Assembly: GCA_040758255.1 (NCBI GenBank)
Contig: JBFLVX010000021.1
Location: 1 to 22,015 of the forward strand
DNA length: 22,015 bases
Reading direction: 5' to 3'
Source of the DNA: JACRPZ01 sp040758255
GTDB lineage: Bacteria; Nitrospirota; Thermodesulfovibrionia; UBA6902
Shown here one piece after another: positions 13,322 through 20,281 of this stretch. Within the stretch, counting starts at the first letter, position 1, and every line of letters begins with the position of its first letter. The position numbers and the translations under genes were made by a program. The notes beneath the pieces were generated by a model that ran no database searches, was not told the DNA's origin, and saw nothing but the letters and a program-made list of their open reading frames with translations.

Positions 13322-15067
13322 ATGAAGTGGTTATTAATTATTCTCTCTTTAACCATCGCGTCATGTGCCGCTGTGATAAAGGAGAGCAAAGAGGGTGCAA
13401 AGGGAGCTATAGATAATATGGTCGCGGGAGAACTCTCTTCGGGGCTTGTGAACTTGGTTGACGCGCCGGTCATCGGGATGTTCAGGGGCGAGCCTTATAT
13501 ATTAATGTACAATGCGAGGGGAGAACTCATTTACAGAAGAGGCAATGAAGAACAGATTATCAGCAAAGACGGCCCTCCAAACTCGAACCTGACACATATT
13601 GTGACTTATGCAGATGCCAGCGGGATATATGTATTCTGGAGGCCAAAGTTAGCCGGCAAGGTTGAGGGGGTCGGCGAAGGCGGGGACAAACTCATCGTAT
13701 TCAGGGCATCCTATGACGGTAAGACCTTCGGGAAGACACAAAGGCTCAATGACAAGGGTGGCGCCTTCATGCCGAGGGTTACAGGCAATGGGAAAGGAGA
13801 CATCTATGTCGCATGGGTTGACGAAAGAAACGGAGGCGGAAAATATGACATTTATATGAACATATCCCATGACAGCGGCAGAACGTGGAAGGAGAAGGAC
13901 TTAAGGATAGATATCGGGGAACCCGGCTCAAGCGCTTCTACTGACCCCACCATAGTTGCAGAAGATGATAAGGTGTGGGTTGCATGGAGGGAAGGCATGA
14001 GTAAGGAAGAGCCCAGTAATCTTTATGCAAGGTTTTCATCTGACCGAGGAGAGAAATGGGATGAGCCTGTCTTGATAGTGAAAGAAGAGGAGTCCTCGAC
14101 CGGCCTTACGCTTATAAAGAAGGGGAAGGCCATCATATTATACGGGTTTGACTTGCAGGGACTGAAACTCTCATATTCAGAAGACGGGGGACGTTCCTGG
14201 AAAGTTAATAAGCCAGAAGGAATGGAGAGCGTAGGAGAGATCAGGGTTCTGAATACCCCTGAGAAGGCCTATCTGATCACAGGGATAATGCCTGATGGGA
14301 AGAAGGAAGACATATTCATCTTCGCATCAGAAGACGGCATTAACTTCGGCAAACCGATACGTCTGGATACTAATACCCCCTATTACTTCACCTCCACATG
14401 GCCCGAGGCAGCAGTTGATGGTATGGGGAATATATTAGTGGCATGGCATGACTTCAGGAACTTCAGGTCTAACATCTATTTTAACTACTCAACTGATAAA
14501 GGCCAGACATGGCAGAAACAGGATCTCATAATAAGCGAGAAAGGCGTGCGCCAGCAGTATTGGCCTAAGATAGCTGCTGATGATAAGGGTGGTTTCTATG
14601 TCCTTTGGGTAGGTTATATGGATGACATGCTTAAGAAGAGTAGTCTTTATATGAGTACGATTGACATACATAAAATATCTCCTGCCGCACAAAACGTCCG
14701 AGGGGAGAAAAAACTTCGTGAGCGGGTTTCTCAGTTTTGGGGTGACAGGATTTTGTCTAACTGGGGAGGCAACTATGACTTGCTGGACCCCTATTTCAGA
14801 CAGAGAACGAGCAGGGAATATTATATAGCCAATCAGTTAAAGACTATCTATTACTCCTTTGAGATAAAGGATATAAAGATTACAGACAACATGGCTTCAG
14901 TAACTATAAAATACACACATGAGGTCCCGGAATTCATCTCACCTCAAGGAAAGAAGCTCAAGGTGCCCAAGAGGGATGAGGAGATTACAGAGGTGTGGAT
15001 ATGGATTGATGGGGACTGGTTCAGGGTCTTCAAGGACGTAAAGGGAGGGTCTTTCGTTGCTTATTGA
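13322..15067 (+). CDS. Lipoprotein with sialidase-type Asp-box propeller and NTF2-like C-terminus
   Basis: The 581-residue protein starts with a short lipoprotein signal (lipobox IASC, C15 as the lipidated residue). Six Asp-box (BNR) motifs follow at about 130, 182, 239, 286, 336 and 390 (for example SHDSGRTW, SEDGGRSW, STDKGQTW), which indicates a six-bladed propeller of the sialidase fold. The arginine triad of true sialidases is not evident to me, so binding or another hydrolase role is as likely as sialidase activity. Residues 462-581 form an alpha+beta domain ending in WIWIDGDWFRVFKD, similar in pattern to SnoaL/NTF2-like domains. AAAGGAG at 13304-13310 supports the ATG. It lies on the same strand as the secreted-protein gene but behind a strong terminator, so it has its own transcript or depends on read-through. 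Function unknown. Confidence 0.85.
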   Translation: MKWLLIILSLTIASCAAVIKESKEGAKGAIDNMVAGELSSGLVNLVDAPVIGMFRGEPYILMYNARGELIYRRGNEEQIISKDGPPNSNLTHIVTYADASGIYVFWRPKLAGKVEGVGEGGDKLIVFRASYDGKTFGKTQRLNDKGGAFMPRVTGNGKGDIYVAWVDERNGGGKYDIYMNISHDSGRTWKEKDLRIDIGEPGSSASTDPTIVAEDDKVWVAWREGMSKEEPSNLYARFSSDRGEKWDEPVLIVKEEESSTGLTLIKKGKAIILYGFDLQGLKLSYSEDGGRSWKVNKPEGMESVGEIRVLNTPEKAYLITGIMPDGKKEDIFIFASEDGINFGKPIRLDTNTPYYFTSTWPEAAVDGMGNILVAWHDFRNFRSNIYFNYSTDKGQTWQKQDLIISEKGVRQQYWPKIAADDKGGFYVLWVGYMDDMLKKSSLYMSTIDIHKISPAAQNVRGEKKLRERVSQFWGDRILSNWGGNYDLLDPYFRQRTSREYYIANQLKTIYYSFEIKDIKITDNMASVTIKYTHEVPEFISPQGKKLKVPKRDEEITEVWIWIDGDWFRVFKDVKGGSFVAY

Positions 15068-15160
15068 TTCCGTGGCGGCTGATTGAAGGCTGACATGGAA
15101 CGGCATGATAGATTTTCACTCCGCATGCGTCATTCATAAGGGATAGATTCAGCGCCCCCT

Positions 15161-15170
15161 NNNNNNNNNN
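15161..15170. other. Assembly gap (10 Ns)
   Basis: Ten Ns join two contigs. The true distance is unknown, so synteny between the lipoprotein gene (left) and the minus-strand export operon (right) is not proven. Confidence 0.98.
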
Positions 15171-15196
15171 ACACCACACGCCGGCCCGCTTCCGTT

Positions 15197-16939
15197 TTAT
15201 AGAAAATCCGTATCTCCCATCGTATAGAAAAAATTTCCCTTAATATCTTCTTTTTTTAGCGTTAATTCATGCGTTGTTCTTGGGATGCATGTTAAAGAGG
15301 GCTTTACAGAAAAGCCAAGTGATAGAAGCCTGTCGCTTAAATACTCCGGATGCCAAAGCACAATGAACTTTTTGCCGATAGTAGAGGCATAGTTCTCTGC
15401 CTTCAGAAAAAGAGGTTCAATCATGTCAGCCCTGCATATGAAATCAACAAAAAGTATCCGTTCCTGGTCTTGTCTCAATACAGCGACACCTTGCAGTTTG
15501 TTCCCAAATCTGTTTCTCAGGCCCCATAGTTCATATTTCAGGAATGGATGGAGATGGTATCTCCACTTCAGATATTTTCTGTCCCTGACCACTGCAAGAT
15601 GCAACTCATGTTTCACGCTTTCCCACAATGCGTCAATTCCATTATCATCAAAACTCAATGGGGAAAACTTGAAGAAGTACCTCTTAAAGCTGTTATGAAA
15701 CTTCACTTCTTTAGTCGCTTCAAAAACATCTTCCACTTTTTCATAGAGCCCAAGCTTCTGAGGGAGCAGGAGAGCTCTTTCATTAGGAAATCCGTAACCA
15801 AGAAGAATGCCGTCTTTTACGGCCTCATCAGGAACCAGTGCGGCAGTCTTCTTGAAAAGCTTCAACCCTCTGAGTTTAGGATGTACCATAACATCACCTA
15901 TCGCAAGGCCGTATATTTCCCTGCCCTGATAGATCATGCGATGCGGCATGCCGCCATAGTGGGCAATGATGCCATCCGCTTCGTTCAAGGCAACGGCAGA
16001 ATAGACTGTATTATTTCCCCTTCCGGTATATTTCCAGCGCCATTCTTCAAGGGACATTTCCCTGTGGAATATCTCTTTGAAAAGTTTTGTAATGCCCGCT
16101 TCGTCGCCTTTTTCATAGAGGCGAATTTCCGATGACATCGGAACCCGGCTCATCTCTTTTTGAAATAGAAACACCTCGTATCCAAACATGTTTTTTTCGA
16201 ACAATGCGGTATGCGCTTTCCAGCCTTCGATCAAAAACTCTATTTCTTCTCTTACATTTTCCCTGATCGAGGAAAATTCACTTATAAGGGAGTCCTTATT
16301 CTTAATGATATCCTTTAACGCGATGTCTCTTGTCTCCAGCACTTTTTTTGTAATATCTTTATTGAGCATTAAAGTGAAACCGTATTCATGGGCGGCCTTC
16401 ACGATCTCTTTCTTTTCATGGAAAGCATGCTCATTTGCAACTTCGTACCTGATTTCATCACATATCAGCACATAGCCTGTTTTATTCAAGAGTTCTTTGC
16501 AGTGCGAAAAGAGAAAGTTAATATCTTTTATGTATTGCGCTGACTCCTGAAAGAGAATTAGATCGAAAAGTTCCGCGTTCCTGTAATCTTCAAATGAGGA
16601 GAGCACGAGTTGAGCCTCGCATTCTTTGTATTTTGCCTTTGCCATTTCCACGAGTCTCACATCAGGAGAAATTCCTATTACATCGCAGCCTGATACAGTT
16701 AAGTCATATGTTGTCCGTCCCAATCCACAACCGACATCGAGAATCTTTTTTACGCTGTTCGGTATCAATGATTTCATTAAGGAAGCAAGATTCTCCTGAG
16801 CCTCCTTTAACTCCTTTGTGCCGTCTTCCCAAAGCCCGTAATGGAAATAGTCTATCAAGCCCTCACGGTCAATTACGCAAGCGTAATAGCAGAAGGGGAA
16901 TTCAAGTGTTCTTATGAATTCTTTTAATTGATTCGACAT
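15197..16939 (-). CDS. Fusion of SAM methyltransferase and GNAT-type acetyltransferase
   Basis: The 580-residue protein has two enzyme-like halves. Residues 40-170 are a class I methyltransferase: ILDVGCGLGRTT (66-77) is the SAM loop, IGISPD (88-93) the next strand, and FDLILFQESAQYI (125-137) the strand 4 region. Residues 270-430 resemble GNAT acetyltransferases of the Eis/Acetyltransf_9 type, with YGGMPHRMIYQGREIYG followed by VHPKLRGLKLF (352-362), the acetyl-CoA loop region, and a C-terminal half to 580. A helical linker spans 175-265. It is the last gene of the minus-strand wzm-wzt operon, 54 bases after the radical SAM gene, so it probably adds methyl and acetyl groups to the exported glycan or its precursor. 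That role is inference. A frameshift-free fusion is clear from the single open frame. Confidence 0.82.
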   Translation of the reverse strand: MSNQLKEFIRTLEFPFCYYACVIDREGLIDYFHYGLWEDGTKELKEAQENLASLMKSLIPNSVKKILDVGCGLGRTTYDLTVSGCDVIGISPDVRLVEMAKAKYKECEAQLVLSSFEDYRNAELFDLILFQESAQYIKDINFLFSHCKELLNKTGYVLICDEIRYEVANEHAFHEKKEIVKAAHEYGFTLMLNKDITKKVLETRDIALKDIIKNKDSLISEFSSIRENVREEIEFLIEGWKAHTALFEKNMFGYEVFLFQKEMSRVPMSSEIRLYEKGDEAGITKLFKEIFHREMSLEEWRWKYTGRGNNTVYSAVALNEADGIIAHYGGMPHRMIYQGREIYGLAIGDVMVHPKLRGLKLFKKTAALVPDEAVKDGILLGYGFPNERALLLPQKLGLYEKVEDVFEATKEVKFHNSFKRYFFKFSPLSFDDNGIDALWESVKHELHLAVVRDRKYLKWRYHLHPFLKYELWGLRNRFGNKLQGVAVLRQDQERILFVDFICRADMIEPLFLKAENYASTIGKKFIVLWHPEYLSDRLLSLGFSVKPSLTCIPRTTHELTLKKEDIKGNFFYTMGDTDFL

Positions 16940-16993
16940 AATATTAAATCATTCGTCAATGCATTGAAGGACTTTTAAGGTAACAGAAACGAC

Positions 16994-17980
16994 TTATTCC
17001 CTGTCATACGGCATTGCTAAGTCATGGTTCAAATCTGCCAGTTCTTTTCTGACAATAGTTTTCTTGCCGTTTTTCTCAATGGTTTTCTCTTCATATTGAT
17101 GAAAGATGATAGTGTCGCAGGTCCGGCATAAATTTAACCTCTCCTGCCTGCCAGCTTCATGCAGGCTTCGGGCTTTTTTGAAAGCTTTTCCATGCCATAT
17201 ATCATAAAGGCTTTGAGAAGGGAGTTCTCCGGTTATATAATCCCCCCAGAAGTCCTCGCAGCACAAGCCGGTCTTGCCCGGCCAGCCGATAACGATCTGA
17301 CTGTAAAGCATCGGACAAGGTTTTAAGAGTTTCAACCTTACATTATCTTCCCTGTCAACAGGCCTTTTTGCCGATATGGTGAGCGAATCAACAACTCCAG
17401 ACCATTTGTCAATAAATGCCTCTAAATCCGCTTCTTCATGATGCACCATATTCAAAGAAATGTAAGGCTTTGCTTCTCTTCTCACTGATGACAAGAACCT
17501 TATATTCTCCTCAACGGTATCAAGAGCCGCTCCCTTTCTGTAGTATTCAAAGACCTCTTTCTCCGCTGCGTCTACAGAGAAGCAAATCCAGTCAACGCCA
17601 AGCTCTATAACAGACTTTGCCTTCTCCTGATCAAGCAGGGTTGCATTGCAGAGAAAACCGACAGTGAGATTCTTCTTTTTCTTCGCATAACTGACGATCT
17701 CAAAAAATTCAGGATGGAGAAGCGGTTCTCCAGCGCCGTGTATATCCAGGTTGATGCTCTCCGGCCATGAGCCTATCTCATCTATAACGCTTTTCCAGAT
17801 TTCTTTCTTTATAAAGCCGGCATCCCTTTTTCTTTTAACCCCTTCGCCGTACGCCGGGCACATTCTGCATCTCAGGTTGCAGGCATTTGTAGGCTCAAGT
17901 ATGACGCTGCCGGGAAATTCAGGCAAAGCGGCCTTCTGTCCCGAAACAAAAAAATGTTTAAACTTCTCTCTGAGTTTCAT
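16994..17980 (-). CDS. Radical SAM/SPASM-domain protein
   Basis: The 328-residue protein carries the radical SAM cluster motif CNLRCRMC (C34, C38, C41), the GAGEPLLHP loop at about 82-90 that binds SAM's amino group, and a C-terminal SPASM-like region with C222, C240, C241, C285 and C288 for a second iron-sulfur cluster. Such enzymes do radical chemistry (epimerisation, dehydrogenation, crosslinking, C-methylation); SPASM members often act on peptides but many sit in sugar and LPS clusters. The gene starts eight bases after wzt and has no clear Shine-Dalgarno sequence, so it is probably translated from the same mRNA. A role in making an unusual sugar of the exported glycan is possible; no peptide substrate gene is seen nearby. 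Confidence 0.88.
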   Translation of the reverse strand: MKLREKFKHFFVSGQKAALPEFPGSVILEPTNACNLRCRMCPAYGEGVKRKRDAGFIKKEIWKSVIDEIGSWPESINLDIHGAGEPLLHPEFFEIVSYAKKKKNLTVGFLCNATLLDQEKAKSVIELGVDWICFSVDAAEKEVFEYYRKGAALDTVEENIRFLSSVRREAKPYISLNMVHHEEADLEAFIDKWSGVVDSLTISAKRPVDREDNVRLKLLKPCPMLYSQIVIGWPGKTGLCCEDFWGDYITGELPSQSLYDIWHGKAFKKARSLHEAGRQERLNLCRTCDTIIFHQYEEKTIEKNGKKTIVRKELADLNHDLAMPYDRE

Positions 17981-17988
17981 TTAGTTTT

Positions 17989-19203
17989 TCAGTCAACAAT
18001 CCATTCATGAGGCAGGTTTACAATCCCTATCTCAATGGATTCCCTCGGGATTTTAACAGGAGGCGCCTCTTTCCTGTCATACCAGTACACGCCTTCTTCA
18101 TCAAACGCAAAGGCCTCGACTATGAAGGTGCCTGACTTAAGCTGAATCTTTGGGAAGAGCAGAGTAATCTTTCTGTTCCCATAAAATGGTTCGATCTTAT
18201 TTGTGCCTATTCCTATAATATCAAGGCCGTCCACAGTACTTATTTTTACAGCTATTCTGTAAGGTGTTGTGTTATTGCCGGCGGCTATCTCCATATTTAT
18301 ACGCAAGTCACTGCCGGCTCTCAGATTCTGGTGCGGGGATGTCTCTATCTTTTTAATAAAGATTTTTTTCTGGCCGTCACCGCCTGATTTATCCTCTATG
18401 CCGGCGTCTCTCTTTTCCGTGCCTCCCGCTTCTGTTTCAGTTGAGGCTGAGCCTGTATTTAATTCAGGAGTTACGCTGTTTTTTGCAAGCTGATAGGTCT
18501 CATACTCCTGTATCACCTTTAAAGGTTCCCCCTCCATCTGAATCCTGCCGTTCTTCAGCCATAAGACCCTGTCGCATATTCTTGCCACATGATACATTTC
18601 ATGCGAGCAGAAGACCATTGTTTTGCCTTTTTCCTTGAATAAGAGCGTCCTGTCAGTGCTCTTCTTCTGGAAATGAAGGTCGCCCACAGAGAGCACCTCA
18701 TCTATAACAAGGATATCAGGGTCAACTGCTGTTGCCACTGAGAAGGCAAGCCTTACAAACATGCCTGAAGAGTATGTTTTTATGGGATAATTTATAAAAT
18801 CACCCAATTCGGAGAACTCAATTATTTCAGCTTCCTTCTCCTTCATCAGGGAATTGTCAATACCAAGTAGCGAGCCGTAAAGGTATATGTTTTCTATGCC
18901 CGTGAACTCTGGATGCAGCCCTGATCCAAGCTCCAGAAGAGAGGATACCTTGCCGTTTACGGTAAACCTGCCGCTTGTGGGGAAGAGCGTTCTGGAGAGT
19001 ATCTTTAAGAGGGTGCTTTTGCCCGCGCCGTTTTCGCCTATTATCCCAAGAGTCTCCCCTTTTTTTATGCTGAAGGAGATGCTGTCAAGGGCTGTAAATT
19101 CCCTGTGAAAGCTCCTTTTTGAGAAAAGCTCCTTCAGCCTTGCCGAAGGCTTGTCATAGAGCTTATATCGTTTAGTCAGCTTATCCGCTTCAATTACATT
19201 CAT
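17989..19203 (-). CDS. wzt: Polysaccharide ABC exporter ATPase with C-terminal glycan-binding domain
   Basis: The 404-residue protein is the ATPase of an O-antigen/teichoic-acid-type ABC exporter. Walker A GENGAGKST lies at 56-64, the signature YSSGM at 144-148, Walker B LVIDE at 165-169 and the switch histidine in CSHE (H201). A low-complexity linker of Thr, Glu, Gly and Ser covers about 241-280. Residues 280-404 are a beta-rich domain like the Wzt C-terminal domain, which in E. coli O8/O9a recognises the modified non-reducing end of the finished glycan. That fits the modifying enzymes encoded downstream (methyltransferase-acetyltransferase and radical SAM). It begins five bases after wzm. 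Identification is firm; the glycan is unknown. Confidence 0.93.
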   Translation of the reverse strand: MNVIEADKLTKRYKLYDKPSARLKELFSKRSFHREFTALDSISFSIKKGETLGIIGENGAGKSTLLKILSRTLFPTSGRFTVNGKVSSLLELGSGLHPEFTGIENIYLYGSLLGIDNSLMKEKEAEIIEFSELGDFINYPIKTYSSGMFVRLAFSVATAVDPDILVIDEVLSVGDLHFQKKSTDRTLLFKEKGKTMVFCSHEMYHVARICDRVLWLKNGRIQMEGEPLKVIQEYETYQLAKNSVTPELNTGSASTETEAGGTEKRDAGIEDKSGGDGQKKIFIKKIETSPHQNLRAGSDLRINMEIAAGNNTTPYRIAVKISTVDGLDIIGIGTNKIEPFYGNRKITLLFPKIQLKSGTFIVEAFAFDEEGVYWYDRKEAPPVKIPRESIEIGIVNLPHEWIVD

Positions 19204-19208
19204 AACTT

Positions 19209-19976
19209 TTACAGAACATCCGGAAACCCCTCTTTAAGCCTGTTGAAGGCATAAAAACCGCAGGCAAGCGCTCCCGCTGCAAGCAAGACAATAATGCTTA
19301 TATCAAAAAAGTCCGGCATCTCTCTTAATAATATGATCTTATGGTATGAAATTATAAAATATGTCAAAGGATTAAACTGGAAGAGGATCTTTATCTTTCC
19401 GGGCACTGCCTCAATGCTGTATATAATCGGAGAGAGGAAAAAGAGCCCTGCTAACACCTGTGAGAGTATCTGCCCCAAGTCCCTTACATAAGGCAAAAGG
19501 GCTGAAAAGAGCATGCCCATCCCCACCGAGAAGAGAAGCTGCAGCAGAATGATGAATATCACAAGGAGAATTACCGGGCTGAAAGATGTTGCAAAAGAAT
19601 ATGCGGCGATGAAGAGCATGAAACCGACCAAATGGGGTAAATAGCTTGATAGCGTAACCGCAACCGGAAGAATTATATTGGGAAAGGATATCTTCTTTAC
19701 TATATCTGTATTTTCAATAATGGAGTTTGAGGCCCTCATAAGCCCCTCTGAAAATGCGAGCCAGAAGAAATAAGAAGACAGCAGGAAGTATATATACGGC
19801 ATATTGGTGTTGGCATATGGACGCGCCTTCATGATTGCGGAGAAGACAAACCATAAAAGCAGTATCTGTACAGCAGGCATAAGGAAGGTCCAGAGAATTC
19901 CCAGCGCAGACCCGGCATATTTTGCCTTTATATCTTTCCTGAGAAAGTAAATGAGCAGATTTAATTTATTGTTCAT
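19209..19976 (-). CDS. wzm: Polysaccharide ABC exporter permease
   Basis: The 255-residue protein has six predicted membrane segments and the ABC-2 permease pattern of Wzm/TagG/KpsM proteins: a short basic N-terminus (LRKDIKAKYAGSALG), LGILWTFLMPAVQILLLWFV, and the late segments LAGLFFLSPIIYSIEAVPG and FNPLTYFI. With Wzt it moves a lipid-linked glycan across the inner membrane. It is the first gene of the minus-strand operon, divergent from the subtilase gene. No Shine-Dalgarno sequence is seen before the ATG; the leader contains a small imperfect hairpin (19999-20018). Confidence 0.92.
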   Translation of the reverse strand: MNNKLNLLIYFLRKDIKAKYAGSALGILWTFLMPAVQILLLWFVFSAIMKARPYANTNMPYIYFLLSSYFFWLAFSEGLMRASNSIIENTDIVKKISFPNIILPVAVTLSSYLPHLVGFMLFIAAYSFATSFSPVILLVIFIILLQLLFSVGMGMLFSALLPYVRDLGQILSQVLAGLFFLSPIIYSIEAVPGKIKILFQFNPLTYFIISYHKIILLREMPDFFDISIIVLLAAGALACGFYAFNRLKEGFPDVL

Positions 19977-20281
19977 GGGGATATTTAATCAAAAAATTCC
20001 TCGCAGATTGTTGCGGGGCAGTTCATTTGGTGCTGGATTAAAATACCATAGTAATTTATCCTTAGGCAAGAAAACGGTTTATATAAGCGTTCTTCTCAGC
20101 TTCATGGTTAACAATATTTAACAAGGGAAACACCTTAACATTTATGGTATACTAAAATAGTTGTGAAAGTAGTTGTGTATGCACGGACATGCCCATCCAA
20201 CATGCTGGCACAATACAAATAATATTGCTAAATTAGTATCGTTTATTTAAAACCAATTACTGGAAACTATGGAGGGTTCAG
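19977..20281. other. Divergent intergenic region between wzm and the subtilase gene
   Basis: These 305 bases must hold promoters for both directions. On the plus strand an extended -10 element is visible (20145-20153) and GGAGGG at 20271-20276 is the ribosome site. On the minus strand I see no clear promoter; an imperfect CCTCGCA/TGCGGGG hairpin lies at 19999-20018 in the wzm leader. No small gene or RNA gene was recognised. Confidence 0.6.
20145..20153 (+). promoter_or_regulatory. Candidate extended -10 promoter of the subtilase gene
   Basis: TGGTATACT fits TG-N-TATACT. The 11 bases TTTATGGTATA (20141-20151) are identical to those before the secretin gene (9371-9381). No good -35 box is present. 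The start codon is about 130 bases downstream, leaving a long leader. Confidence 0.45.

Noticed and set aside
15548..16135. Long plus-strand open frame opposite the methyltransferase-acetyltransferase gene
   Set aside because: It is antisense to a well-supported 580-residue gene and its translation has no recognisable domain.
19999..20018. Attenuator-like terminator in the wzm leader
   Set aside because: On the transcribed minus strand the stem has a C-A mismatch and only seven pairs, so the following T-run is weak support.
20199..20224. TGGCAC near 20210 as a sigma54 promoter
   Set aside because: No GC/TTGC block stands 12 bases from the GG; the next TTGC is too far downstream.
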